Numbered from the stretch's first letter, positions 26,673 to 36,384 are shown. The stretch: DNA of 64,000 nt from an uncultured Nostoc sp. (GCF_937863485.1 NZ_CALMFY010000085.1:1-64000); one strand, 5' to 3'. A program made the numbers and translations. Notes: generated from the letters alone by a model not told the origin.

Positions 26673-27281
26673 TTATGGCTTACTTTGCGCGATCGCGCTA
26701 TACAAAATACCTAAAATTTTCTTAATATCCTTAATATAATATTCACTCAAATCAATGGAAACTACATTACCTTCAAGTTTGAGAAATTGCCAGATAGTAC
26801 CGATAGTAACAGCACCATATATAACTTTGATTTTATTTCCACCTCTCTCGTTAAATAACTGAGCAGCTACCATTTCGGCAATACATTGCGCTAAACCAGA
26901 CCTCAAATTCTCATTTTTACTTTCTACTAAGACAATCACCGGACTACGTACAAGCAACTGCTCCGAAGAAAGACTCAAAATAAAATCACAAAAACCATTT
27001 AGTCCACGTTGGCTATCAACAGTAAAATCAACTCCAGAAAACAAACTTATTTGATAATTAAATTTTCGTCTAATTTCTAATAAGATTGGACTAATTATCA
27101 TTTCACTCCGAGCTTTCTCTGTACTTATCGCTACCGCTAAATCAACATTTTCCTTAAGAAGAATAGATAATAAATCACTACATTCTTGCTCCTGTACACT
27201 TGCAAATAATCCAGATGACTCGTGGATAACTAAACCAAAAGAATCAATAATTTCAATAAGTTTAAAATCACTATAAGCCAT
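26673..27281 (-). CDS. PD-(D/E)XK nuclease-like cyanobacterial protein
   Basis: 202 residues. It is a clear paralogue of 42839..43450 in the same window (shared TEKARSE, GFCDFILS, VESKNENLRSGLAQCIAEM, QLFNE). The conserved pattern is Glu60, Asp99 (CDF), then Glu120-x-Lys122 (VESK) and Gln132 followed by an amphipathic helix, which fits the PD-(D/E)XK nuclease core. No partner methylase or toxin gene is adjacent. Proteins of this size and pattern are frequent in filamentous cyanobacteria and have no established role. GGAG is 9-10 nt before the ATG. The fold is inferred from motif spacing. Confidence 0.8.
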   Translation of the reverse strand: MAYSDFKLIEIIDSFGLVIHESSGLFASVQEQECSDLLSILLKENVDLAVAISTEKARSEMIISPILLEIRRKFNYQISLFSGVDFTVDSQRGLNGFCDFILSLSSEQLLVRSPVIVLVESKNENLRSGLAQCIAEMVAAQLFNERGGNKIKVIYGAVTIGTIWQFLKLEGNVVSIDLSEYYIKDIKKILGILYSAIAQSKP

Positions 27282-27723
27282 GAAACTTACTCCTTTATCT
27301 TATGACTGAATCATATATAGCAGTCCTAAGTCATTTGTAAAAATAAATTAACCGCAGAGGCGCAGAGAAGCCAGTGCGCCCTTCTCCCTTGGCGCTAGCC
27401 TCTCCCTTTGGGAGAAGCTAGCGCCAAGGGCGATGCGGTTCCCCGACTTGTTCGCTTTTAGCGTTCCCGCTTTCTTAGCAACTGGCGCGGCGCAGAGAGA
27501 GGAATCGGAGATTTTCACGACTCATTTAGGATTGCTATATTATTCATATGACAAAGTTTAGATCATCCAGTGTGAAGCGTTTAGCCTGAGCAATACTCAT
27601 AAATCTTCCTCCCAAGGGAAATAGCGTAGACGCGTAGCGGTTTGTCGTTAGACATCGCTCTTATATTCTAAATGTGCCAGAAATTGGTATGCTAAAGGCC
27701 GAGACTCGCTATGAAAGCAAACA
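27282..27723. other. Intergenic region with nested repeat
   Basis: Holds a host repeat (AACCGCAGAGGCGCAGAGA ... CGCAGAGAGAGGAATC) interrupted at 27369-27489, and near 27612-27656 a degenerate copy of the GCGTAG/GACATCGC family seen at 36244, 37900 and 59447. It must also carry the chlD promoter. No ORF supported. Confidence 0.6.
27369..27489. repeat. Three-level nested dispersed repeat
   Basis: The insert has the ends AGCCAGTGCGCCCTT and AGCAACTGGCGCG of the 22930 copy. Inside it is a further palindrome absent from that copy: CCCTTGGCGCTAGC (27386-27399) pairs perfectly with GCTAGCGCCAAGGG (27417-27430), and the loop itself folds (TCTCCC/GGGAGA). Confidence 0.75.
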
Positions 27724-29751
27724 ATGCCTGCGCCTACTATCAATCCCACGATCACTGCCTTTCCCTTGAGTGCCGTAGTTGGTCAAGAAGCAATTAAATT
27801 AGCCTTGTTGTTAGCAGCCGTTGATCCTGGTTTGGGGGGAGTAGCGATCGCAGGTCGTCGCGGTACGGCAAAATCTGTGATGGCTCGTGCTATCCACGCT
27901 CTACTACCGCCCATTGAAGTTGTCAAAGGTTCAATCAGCAACTGTGACCCCAATCACCCAGAAGAATGGGATGATCAACTATTGGCAGAGTTCGCAGGCA
28001 AAGACATTCAAGATGTTCCCGTCGAAATTATCCCAGCGCCTTTTTTGCAAATTCCTCTAGGTATCACAGAAGACCGACTATTAGGTTCAGTGGATGTTGA
28101 AAAGTCGGTAAAACAAGGTGATACTATTTTTCAGCCTGGGTTACTCGCTACAGCAAACCGAGGTGTCTTGTACGTAGACGAAATTAATTTATTAGATGAC
28201 CAAATATCAAATCAGCTGTTAACAGTATTATCTGAGGGACGCAACCAGATTGAACGCGAGGGAATTAGTTTTCAGCATCCGTGTAAATCCCTGTTTATTA
28301 CTACCTACAACCCAGAAGAAGGCGGATTACGGGAGCATTTGCTAGATAGAATTGCGATCGCCCTCTCTGCTGATGGTGTACTTGGCCTAGATCAAAGAGT
28401 AGCAGCAGTTGAGGTTGCGATCGCCTATTCTAAATCTCCCCAAGATTTTCTTCAGCAGTACAACGAAGATTTAGACTCCCTCAAAACCCAAATCATCTTG
28501 GCACGGGAATGGTTGAAAGAAGTAACCATCACCCATGAACAAATTGCCTACTTAGTGGATGAGTCTATTCGCGGAGGAGTTCAGGGACATCGCGCCGAGT
28601 TATTCGCCACGCGGGTAGCCAAAGCTGCTGCGGCTTTGGAGGGACGGACAACAGTTAATGCCGAAGATTTGCGCCGTGCTGTAGAACTGGTGATTGTACC
28701 ACGAGCCACAATTGTGCAGACACCGCCACCTGAGCAACCACCACCACCTCCACCCCCACCACAAAATCAAGAAGAACCCCCAGACGAATCAGAAGAGGAA
28801 GAACAAGAAGAACAAGAACAAGAAGAAAATCAAGAGCAAGAACCCCCTAGTATCCCGGAAGAATTCATTTTTGATCCGGAAGGGGTAATCCTTGATGACA
28901 GCGTGCTGTATTTTACTCAAATGGCGAAGCGACAAGGTAAATCTGGTAGTCGCAGTGTCATCTTTTCCGATGACAGGGGACGCTATATTAAGCCAATGTT
29001 GCCCAAGGGGAAAGCACGACGCATTGCAGTAGATGCTACCCTGAGAGCTGCGGCTCCTTATCAAAAAGCACGAAGAGAAAGACACCCAGATAGAAAAGTT
29101 ATTGTCGAACAGGCTGATATTCGCTCGAAACGCCTGGTACGCAAAGCAGGGGCGTTGGTAGTGTTTGTGGTAGATGCTTCTGGCTCAATGGCCCTGAACC
29201 GAATGCAATCGGCTAAAGGTGCGGTGATGCAACTGTTAACAGAAGCTTATCAAAACCGTGACCAAATAGCATTGATTCCCTTCCGGGGAGAACAGGCGGA
29301 GGTGTTATTACCTCCAACACGTTCCATTGCTTTGGCGCGTAACCGCTTAGAAAGGTTGCCCTGTGGTGGGGGTTCACCCTTAGCGCATGGTTTAACCCAA
29401 GCTGTGCGCGTCGGCTTAAATGCCCAGATGAGTGGAGATATTGGGCAAGTTGTGCTTGTAGCGATCACTGATGGGCGGGGTAATATTCCCTTAGCGCGTT
29501 CTTTAGGTGAACAACTAGAACCAGGAGAAAAGCCGGATATCAAAGGGGAATTATTAGAAATTGCTGCCAGAATCCGTGCTTTGGGGATGCAACTATTAGT
29601 AATTGATACGGAAAGTAAATTTGTGTCCACTGGCTTTGCTAAGGAATTATCCCAAACAGCAGGTGGTAAATATTATCATTTGCCAAAAGCGACAGATCAA
29701 GCTATTGCTGCCATGACCAAAGGTGCGATCGCTGATTTAAAATCTCGATAA
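27724..29751 (+). CDS. chlD: Magnesium chelatase subunit D
   Basis: 675 residues. Subunit of the ATP-dependent Mg chelatase (ChlD-ChlI-ChlH) that inserts Mg2+ into protoporphyrin IX, the first step specific to chlorophyll. N-terminal AAA+ domain (Walker A-like GRRGTAKS, then DEINLLDDQ), then a linker of about 50 residues with a proline run followed by a Glu/Gln run (about 332-380). The C-terminal von Willebrand A domain has the MIDAS motif VDASGSMA near 483 and TDGRGN. The AAA+ core is degenerate compared with ChlI, as is normal for D. Start [19 protein letters not shown]. It competes with hemH, also in this window, for the same porphyrin. Confidence 0.97.
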   Translation: MPAPTINPTITAFPLSAVVGQEAIKLALLLAAVDPGLGGVAIAGRRGTAKSVMARAIHALLPPIEVVKGSISNCDPNHPEEWDDQLLAEFAGKDIQDVPVEIIPAPFLQIPLGITEDRLLGSVDVEKSVKQGDTIFQPGLLATANRGVLYVDEINLLDDQISNQLLTVLSEGRNQIEREGISFQHPCKSLFITTYNPEEGGLREHLLDRIAIALSADGVLGLDQRVAAVEVAIAYSKSPQDFLQQYNEDLDSLKTQIILAREWLKEVTITHEQIAYLVDESIRGGVQGHRAELFATRVAKAAAALEGRTTVNAEDLRRAVELVIVPRATIVQTPPPEQPPPPPPPPQNQEEPPDESEEEEQEEQEQEENQEQEPPSIPEEFIFDPEGVILDDSVLYFTQMAKRQGKSGSRSVIFSDDRGRYIKPMLPKGKARRIAVDATLRAAAPYQKARRERHPDRKVIVEQADIRSKRLVRKAGALVVFVVDASGSMALNRMQSAKGAVMQLLTEAYQNRDQIALIPFRGEQAEVLLPPTRSIALARNRLERLPCGGGSPLAHGLTQAVRVGLNAQMSGDIGQVVLVAITDGRGNIPLARSLGEQLEPGEKPDIKGELLEIAARIRALGMQLLVIDTESKFVSTGFAKELSQTAGGKYYHLPKATDQAIAAMTKGAIADLKSR

Positions 29752-29811
29752 TTAGTTATTAGTCATTTGTCAGCTGCTTTTTTACTAACCACTGACCATT
29801 GACTAATGAAA

Positions 29812-30597
29812 TCAAGATCCAGTGGGCATTACCTGTGGTTGCAAATAGCAAATCAAATCCTGAATTCCCTTTTGCAGATACCGCGTTACCGTCATTGGAC
29901 TGGTGCCAATATTCTTAGCAGCATCCTTGCGAGAAAGTTCCTTCAAAAATACCATTTCAACTGCCATGCGGGGCTTTTCTTCTAACATATTTATTGCACC
30001 TTGGAGTTGTTGCCGTTCTTCTTCTTCTTGCAGGAGAACATGAGAACGAGGACAAGGAAGTGCCTCACCCAAGGTTATTTGGCAATCAATATAATTAACT
30101 GCGGTCGCATCTAAACTTAAAGGCATACGGTTTTGAGCAGCTAACTTGGTTTCTTGCCATTCTTGCAGAGATACCCGAAGTTGGCTGGCAATTTCAGCAT
30201 CCTTAGGCGCACGACCCAAAGACATTGACAAGTCCTTACGAATCTTTTGCCCTTCATTGTATAGTTCTTGCCAACGACGGGGAATTTTTAATAAAGTACT
30301 GCGATCGCGCAAAAAGTGCAGCATCTCACCGCGAATATACGGCACAGCAAAGGAACTAAAAGCATATCCTTGGCTAGGGTCGAAGCGCTCAATTGCCCTA
30401 ATCAAACCAAAATAACCGATTTGTTCTAAATCTTCATAAGGTTCATTACATTGATGGCTGAATTTATGAGCCATCTTCCGCACTAAGCCAGTATGTAACT
30501 GTACAAGTTGATTACGAAGTTTAATAGAAGGATTCTGGTGGTACAAGTGTAATAATTCTATACCATCAGTTCGTAAAGAGGACTCACTTGTTGCCAT
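29812..30597 (-). CDS. sigF: Group 3 RNA polymerase sigma factor, SigF
   Basis: 261 residues. Region 2 is visible (LVRKMAHKFSHQ, then EDLEQIGYFGLIRAIERFDPSQGYAFSSFAVPYIRGEM), region 3 (IPRRWQELYNEGQKIRKDL, GRAPKDAEIA) and region 4 (LKELSRKDAAKNIGTSPMTVTRYLQKGI). It belongs to the sigma-B/F/G subfamily. SigF in cyanobacteria governs type IV pili and motility, and in Nostoc it acts in the hormogonium sigma cascade, which fits the TftA-like gene 3 kb away. ATG at 30597 is chosen (AGGA six bases upstream); another ATG lies two codons earlier. About 600 bp upstream is without a well-supported gene, an unusually long leader, and it contains a possible small ORF. Confidence 0.93.
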   Translation of the reverse strand: MATSESSLRTDGIELLHLYHQNPSIKLRNQLVQLHTGLVRKMAHKFSHQCNEPYEDLEQIGYFGLIRAIERFDPSQGYAFSSFAVPYIRGEMLHFLRDRSTLLKIPRRWQELYNEGQKIRKDLSMSLGRAPKDAEIASQLRVSLQEWQETKLAAQNRMPLSLDATAVNYIDCQITLGEALPCPRSHVLLQEEEERQQLQGAINMLEEKPRMAVEMVFLKELSRKDAAKNIGTSPMTVTRYLQKGIQDLICYLQPQVMPTGS

Positions 30598-30755
30598 ATA
30601 CATTCCTTTGTTATGACTCCTATTCTTGAGAAAAGGGAGCTGCGTATATTTTCTTCTAAGCTGTTATTATTTTGCTTAGTTAGGGCAGAATAAGCCATCG
30701 TCGTTTCACTGAACTTGTGAAGGGTCGTACTCCAGAATTCAGTATTTGTACGCAT
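30558..30755 (-). CDS. Possible upstream ORF overlapping sigF start
   Basis: 65 codons starting at an ATG preceded by GAGAGG (about 11 bases). It ends 40 bases inside sigF in another frame. The peptide (MRTNTEFWSTTLHKFSETTM...) matches nothing I know. A leader ORF whose translation runs over the sigF start could couple or damp sigF translation. It may equally be chance; only conservation would settle it. Confidence 0.3.
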   Translation of the reverse strand: MRTNTEFWSTTLHKFSETTMAYSALTKQNNNSLEENIRSSLFSRIGVITKECIWQQVSPLYELMV

Positions 30756-31205
30756 GATTTTTTTAACCTCTCTGTTGCAGGTTATTTTTGTTTTTTACAT
30801 AACTCTTGAATGACACATAATCTTTAGCTTTTGCAACAAAAACTAGCTATTTCTGCTGAATAATGCATAACTGACCTAATAGCCATCTGTCGTACTGAGA
30901 GCAACGTAAATCAGTAGTGAATTAATCGCAAAAGAGACTGGGAAATTTTATCTCTTAGTACGCACCGTCATTAATAAAGGTTGAAAATCCAAATTGAAAG
31001 TCGGGTTGATGAACAAAACCTAAGCTACAAAAAACAGAATTCCGACTCATTTTTATGGGGATTTGTACTTAGTTGGGTCTTGAGGGACATTTCCATTCAA
31101 TATTGGTACGATGGAAACTTTGGAAACTTAGTGGAAACATAGAAACAGGTGATTGACATGCCAGTTTGGGGGGTGTCAGACTTCTGCTAAACAGGAGGGT
31201 GAACA
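30756..31205. other. Intergenic, divergent sigF / HTH-helicase gene
   Basis: 450 bp. It carries promoters for sigF (leftward) and for the disrupted HTH-helicase gene (rightward). Near 31112-31138 are three TGGAAAC units (31112, 31121, 31132). A ribosome site AGGAGGGTG precedes the ATG at 31206. Confidence 0.5.
31112..31138. repeat. Three direct repeats of TGGAAAC
   Basis: TGGAAAC at 31112-31118, 31121-31127 and 31132-31138, about one helical turn apart, 70-95 bp upstream of the LexA-like HTH gene. Could be binding sites for a regulator; no other copies in tandem nearby. Confidence 0.4.
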
Positions 31206-33298
31206 ATGAAAATCACTAAACACCGACAAAAAATTCTGGATACACTTCAGCAATGGTTCAGCATTCATAAACAGGGGCCAACCCTAGAAGAGTTGTGTCA
31301 AGAACTCGGAATGCAACCACGTCAGAAAGCGACAGTTCAGCGCTGGCTACAAACTATGCGTGGTATTGATGTGGAATGGGATAACCATAGCGCCCGCAGT
31401 CTTCACCTCCTCACATCTGAGCCAGAAGCACTCTCTCTAGATATATCTGTGACGGACACTCTGCGGTATCTGGCTACTGGCGTGGTGCAGTGGGAAAAAC
31501 TGGAGCTAGAAAAGCGAAGTCAAGTACCAGAAGCCCTTCACATTGGTATGTCCCGTATGTACTTAACTTCTTTACTGCGGGGAGAACAAGCCCCAGAGAA
31601 CCTGCAACTTCTGTAGAAGCTTTGCTCAAAGGATATCGCTTTCCAGTTGAACAACTACAAAGCGATCGCAACTGGCAACTTATACAAAATGCTCGTTTCT
31701 ATTTGATTAAGCGTAAAGGCAGACAATGGCTGCGAGTTCTTCAGGAATACATCAACTTACCTGAAATTATCAGAATCTACAGCCTTGAAGAGGCAAGGAA
31801 TGTTCCTCAAATTATTCCATCCAGTACCTACCCAACTCGTTTACAGAATATATATGTCCCAACTTTATTAAAAACACCACAGCACAAACCACGAAAAGTT
31901 AACTTAGCAACTGAAGGACGGTGGTATGCCAAGATTTCCCAAAAAGGTAATTCTCCAATTGAGGTTCCTATTGACATTCCCAAGGAAGTTGCTAACATAG
32001 CACCTTCGCCTGTAGTATCCCTTCATCGCACACGGACTAAGCAGAATTCACCGTGTAGTGTCACCCGTGAAGAATTAATAGTAGCTGCCCAAGAAATGGA
32101 CGATAAATTGTCCCAGTTTGGGCAACAAGAAAATTATCGTAACCGCTTGGAAAACATTCTCTTCCAACTCTACGATCCTGAATCCAATAATTTCCATCAA
32201 GGTAATCAGCTGAATGTTGAAAGGTTGCTCCATATTGTTGGACTTTTGAATGTGGGCAAGTCTACCCTCTTGGAAATTCTGATTTACCTCTTGGCTAAAC
32301 AAGGATATCGCTGTGGGTTGATGGTGAATGATGTAGCTACATCTGTGCGCCTGGCTTCTTTGTTTTGCCACAAGTTAGAAATTCCTGCTGCACCAGTGCT
32401 GGGTAGTAAGCGCCAAGAACAATTGACAAAAGTCTACGAACCAATTCTCAAAAGTGAGGGTCAGGAAGTTACTAAGGGAGGGATGCATCCAGCTTGGCGT
32501 TGGTTTATTCCAGTCTGCCCACTTTTAGCTTTAGTGCAATCAGAAGATAAGTGGGAATTTGGCAATGAACCGTGTCACAAGCTTTATGAAAAAGTTCCTG
32601 TAGTTGAAAATGATAATTCTGATGATGAAGACTTGCAAGAAAGCGATTATAAACAATACACTTGTCCCTTTTATTACAAATGTCCACGTCACCATTTAGA
32701 ACACGATATTGCTACAGCCTTAGTCTGGATTTTCACTCCTGCTAGTTTCATTCATACTCGTGTACCCCGCCAAGGGTTTGAACAAGACTTGACTTTTGCT
32801 GAAGCTGTTTATCGAGAATGTAAATTTTTATTTGTTGACGAAACCGATCGCGTGCAGATTCAGTTTGATGAAGAGTTTGCCCCTGATGAAGTCTTAGTTG
32901 ATGCTTCTAGAAACTCTTTTTTAAATAAACTCGGACTTAATTTGGCGACAATTTACAATTCTGATCGCGGTGATATGGCAGGCGATCGCTTTGTTGCATG
33001 GACAAGCGCACATTACCACACCCAAAATGCTACTAACCGCATCTATCATTTACTCCTCACCCATTCTAAACTGGTTGCGTGGTTGGGGCCTCTTCCGTTT
33101 ACAGGTCGTTCTCTATTTGCTCGGATTATCCGTGACCTCGTTGATCCCCCCAACATTACTGTTTCAGCGAAACCAAAGCTAACTCGCCAACAAATCATGG
33201 AAGAACGGCGTAAACGCATCATTGAAGCAGATCATGGCAGAAGCACAAAATGCCCGCAAAATGCTGAACTGGCTACAAAACCAAAATCTACTAACTAA
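31206..33298 (+). pseudogene. LexA-like HTH plus Fe-S (DinG-like) helicase, frameshifted and truncated
   Basis: Two frames make one gene. Frame A (31206-31616) starts at ATG after AGGAGG and encodes a LexA-type winged helix (ILDTLQQWFSIHKQGPTLEEL ... ATVQRWLQTM) and ends ...RGEQAPENLQLL. Frame B takes over near 31607 with ATSVEALLKGYRFPVEQLQ. A single missing base at about 31606-31608 explains both. Frame B holds Walker A GLLNVGKST, Cys residues VCP, EPC and YTCPFYYKCPRH suited to a DinG/XPD-type Fe-S cluster, and a DExD motif VDETD. It ends at 33298 soon after, without helicase domain 2. The architecture resembles the helicase of the pPIWI-RE three-gene island; that assignment is by recollection. 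Upstream residues of frame B before 31607 are shadow translation. Confidence 0.65.
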
Positions 33299-33794
33299 TG
33301 ACCCACTACAAACGCTGAGACAGCATCTTTCACAAGAACAAATCAATCGTCTGTGGGTTGTGCGTTTACGAGTTGCAGATAATGGTGAAGTACCATTTGC
33401 TATTGTTAAAGATTCTCCTGGGAGTCGAACCAGTGGTGTTTACCGATGGCAGGGTGTGTGTGATGATGGAGAGCGATCGCTCTACCTAAGCGTTAGGAAA
33501 GCGTTGTACACCGAACGAGGCACAACAATTTTACAAAAGAAACTGTCTCGCCTTGATGATGGCAGCAGGCAAGCTGGAAGAGCCAAAATTTTAGAAATTG
33601 CCCTGATTTATCACCCAGAAATTAAGAACGACAAGCTAGCCCACTTTGTTCATTCTCTCAGGAGTCGCTGGCCTTATTTTGCAAATGACGTTATTCTACC
33701 ATTGCCTTTTCCCTTTGCAATCAAGGCTAAAGAGTATGCTGTCAGTACTAAAGATCCTGTGGAATCCTCGGAGACTGACGACTCTGATCTTTAA
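33234..33794 (+). pseudogene. C-terminal fragment, pPIWI-RE RNase H-like protein (tentative)
   Basis: 186 codons from the ATG at 33234, overlapping the end of the helicase relic in another frame. The product resembles the C-terminal end of pPIWI-RE proteins: an Arg and Glu in GRAKILEIALIYHPE, then KLAHFVHSLRSRWPYF, then LPLPFPFAIKAKEYAV. Only the last part of such a protein (usually several hundred residues) is present, and no N-terminal or MID-like domain exists in the window. The most economical reading is a deletion that joined the front of the helicase gene to the tail of the next gene. It may be expressed but is unlikely to work alone. It could instead be an intact small unknown protein. 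Confidence 0.5.
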
Positions 33795-33906
33795 CAACAA
33801 AGCCGCCCTTCAGATTTTGCAACGATCTAAATCCTTGGCTGTTAACCGCAAAGATTGGTAAGAATAGGAATAAGCAGAATGTTTTCCTAAAAAACAGTTT
33901 TTCAAT

Positions 33907-34635
33907 ATGAGCAATACCAGTAATTTTCGTGAAGCTATCCGTGAGGCTAAATCTCACGCCCTCGTTGGCCCAAATGTGATTGCCAACGCCCTCCCCTACG
34001 TCGGCGGTGGATTAGTGCTAACGGCATTAGGAACCTACGGCGGTTTGGGAGTTATCCGTAGTAACCCCGGAATATTCTTTCCCACCTTCATTGGTGCGGT
34101 GATTTTGGAGTTAATTTTGTTCTTTGTTGCCCAAAATGTTGCCCAAAAAGGTAATAAGGGTCTTGCACTACCCCTGTTGGCAACCTATAGCCTATTATCT
34201 GGATATACCCTCAGTGGCTTAATATTTGTCGCCTTGAGATCCCAAGGTGTTGGCATTCAAGGCATTGGGTTAGCTGCCCTGGGTTGTGGCGTCACCTTTA
34301 TTGCCGCCCGTCAAATTGGTTCAAATCTCTCTGAACAAGACGGCATGGCTTTGACGAAAACCATCAATCTCGGCGTCATTGCCTTGGTGGTTGTGTGTCT
34401 AGCCCAATTTGGGTTTGCCATGTTTGATGTTTACACGCCAAATTGGTTAGAAATCGCCATCTCCGGTTTGGGGGTGTTTCTGTTTGTTGGGGTTTCTGTT
34501 GTCGATTTCTACATTTTGCCCCGCACTTACAGCGATGACCAGTATCTACCTGCTGCTTTGTCGATGTACCTCACTTACATCAACTTGTTCGTCTTTATCT
34601 TGCGGTTGCTAATTGCCATTAATGGTCGCGATTAA
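33907..34635 (+). CDS. Bax inhibitor-1/YccA family membrane protein
   Basis: 242 residues, seven predicted membrane segments from about residue 25. The family traits include the NLSEQDGMALTKTINLG loop and the C-terminal SVVDFYILPRTYSDDQYLPAALSMYLTYINLFVFILRLL segment with its YxxYINLF pattern and Asp. Family members in bacteria act as pH-sensitive Ca2+ leak channels or FtsH-interacting proteins; the role here is unknown. A strong terminator follows. Base use is normal for the genome, unlike the broken locus before it. Confidence 0.88.
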   Translation: MSNTSNFREAIREAKSHALVGPNVIANALPYVGGGLVLTALGTYGGLGVIRSNPGIFFPTFIGAVILELILFFVAQNVAQKGNKGLALPLLATYSLLSGYTLSGLIFVALRSQGVGIQGIGLAALGCGVTFIAARQIGSNLSEQDGMALTKTINLGVIALVVVCLAQFGFAMFDVYTPNWLEIAISGLGVFLFVGVSVVDFYILPRTYSDDQYLPAALSMYLTYINLFVFILRLLIAINGRD

Positions 34636-34674
34636 TTGTCTGTAGGCACTAACAATAGTAAAGTTTTATAAAGC

Positions 34675-34714
34675 AAAAACCGTGGTGAAATTTTCAACAA
34701 CCACGGTTTTTTTT
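34675..34714 (+). terminator. Rho-independent terminator
   Basis: AAAAACCGTGGT, 13-base loop, ACCACGGTTTTT followed by more T. It lies 40 bases after the Bax-inhibitor-like gene and closes it before prfB. The remaining 34715-34941 is AT-rich spacer with nothing else seen. Confidence 0.92.
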
Positions 34715-34941
34715 ATCTGTTTACCAGTAGAAATTGATTTGTTTATCAAAGCCTATCTGCAACAGCAAAATAAAACTACTTCAGTGGGCAAAGAAGTGCT
34801 TGATAATTCCAAGTAATTTTTGTAACTTACATAAGTAGTGCGGATAGAATTTGCCCAACTACAGCTAAAATCAAGAAAGATAAGTAGAATAAAGAGCAAT
34901 TTTCAATTCCATTACGCTCTATCTATCATTCAGTAAGTATT

Positions 34942-36064
34942 ATGGATGTCCTAGAACTCAAACGCGAAATCGAAACGTTGTCTGGCCGCCTGGGTAAAAC
35001 CCAGGACTATCTTTGACGTACCTGCACTGACAGCCAAAATTCAAGACCTCGAAAAAATATCAGCACAACCAGAATTTTGGAATGATCAAACCCAAGCCCA
35101 ACAAACGCTACAAGAACTCAACGATATTAAAGCCCACCTCCAGCAGTATGATCAGTGGCAAGCCAATCTGGAAGATACTAAGGCAGTTGTTGAGTTGTTG
35201 GAGTTAGAAACTGATGAGGCACTACTGCAAGAAGCAGAATCTACGATCACCAAGCTGAATCGTGACCTTGACCAGTGGGAGTTACAACAGTTACTTTCTG
35301 GGCCCTATGATGCTGAAGGTGCTGTACTGACAATCAGTGCTGGCGCTGGTGGCACAGATGCTCAAGACTGGGCATTTATGCTAATGCGGATGTACACCCG
35401 TTGGGGCGAAGCTCATGGTTATAAGGTAACTTTAGCTGAAGAGTCGGAGGGTGATGAAGCCGGAATTAAATCGGCAACCCTAGAAATTACTGGTCGCTAT
35501 GCCTATGGTTACTTGCGATCGGAGATGGGTACACATCGTTTAGTGCGGATTTCACCTTTTAATGCCAACGGCAAGCGACAAACCAGTTTTGCAGGGGTGG
35601 AAGTGATGCCACAGATTGATAACTCTGTGCAGCTGGACATTCCAGATAAGGATTTGGAAATCACCACAACTCGCTCTGGTGGTAAAGGTGGGCAAAACGT
35701 CAACAAAGTAGAAACGGCGGTACGGGTTGTTCACCTTCCCACGGGTCTTGCCGTGCGCTGTACAGAAGAACGATCGCAACTGCAAAATAAAGAGAAAGCT
35801 TTAAATCGCCTGAAAGCAAAGCTGTTAGTCATAGCCAAGGAGCAACGGGCCCAAGAAATTGCCGAAATTCGTGGCGATATGGTGGAAGCCTCCTGGGGTA
35901 ATCAAATCCGTAACTATGTGTTTCACCCTTACCAGATGGTGAAAGATTTACGTACAAATACAGAAACGAATACGATTATAGATGTGATGAATGGTGAACT
36001 TGATACATTCATCCAAGCTTATCTGCGCCAAGAAAATAAATTAGTAGAAAACACTCCGGTATAA
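34942..36064 (+). CDS. prfB: Peptide chain release factor 2 with programmed +1 frameshift
   Basis: 373 residues when the frameshift is read. ATG at 34942 opens 24 codons ending TAT CTT, then TGA (35014-35016). The ribosome slips +1 on CTT and resumes with GAC (35015) through 36064. The shift site CTATCTTTGAC, with AGGAC just upstream, is the classical RF2 autoregulatory site: low RF2 delays recognition of UGA and favours slippage. The protein has the RF2 stop-reading SPF ([18 protein letters not shown]) and the catalytic GGQ ([18 protein letters not shown]). RF2 ends translation at UAA and UGA. This is regulation, not damage. Confidence 0.96.
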
Positions 36065-36384
36065 TTTGGATTTGGCAACAAGTACTAGTACAGTGGGCGT
36101 GTAAATCAAGTTACCATCTCAATTAACAAGATTTGGGGCAAAATCCCCTTGTTAAAGGTAAGTAAACTTCCGCAACAGTATACTAAGTGATTTTTTTACT
36201 ATTATTTAGTACCGATGATTTATTTTCTCGTATTTTAGATTAGCGCGTAGCCCGTCCTAGACATCGCATAGCACCCTCTATTATTGGGGCGGTCTCAGAG
36301 AAATTCCTCAGCAATATACAGGCGATCGCGATTCTATCCTAGACCAACTGTTACAGTTATAAATGAGTCTGTAGGCAAATAACT
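36065..36384. other. Intergenic with a dispersed-repeat fragment
   Basis: 320 bp. At 36244-36267 lies a copy, one or two mismatches, of the GCGTAGCCCGT...AGACATCGC family found perfectly at 37900 and 59447. A HIP1 site lies downstream. No ORF supported. Confidence 0.5.

Noticed and set aside
26559-26710. GTG-started ~50-codon ORF (LAFTSGLAYSEDAAQ...) after the TftA-like gene
   Set aside because: Weakly coding-like, but no ribosome site, and it overlaps the end of the gene on the other strand; not enough to call.
28717-28860. Pro-run and Glu/Gln-run in chlD as a frameshift artefact
   Set aside because: A proline-rich then acidic linker between AAA+ and VWA domains is normal for ChlD, and both domains are in frame.
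31112-31140. GGAAAC units as a Yfr2-type small RNA
   Set aside because: The motif recalls Yfr2 loops, but there is no stem pairing around the units and no terminator follows.
33222-33298. Overlap of helicase end and next ORF as a programmed frameshift giving one functional protein
   Set aside because: Helicase domain 2 would still be missing and no slippery sequence is seen; deletion fits better.
35014-35016. TGA early in prfB as a sign of a pseudogene
   Set aside because: The context CTTTGAC is the standard programmed frameshift site, and the rest of the gene is intact.
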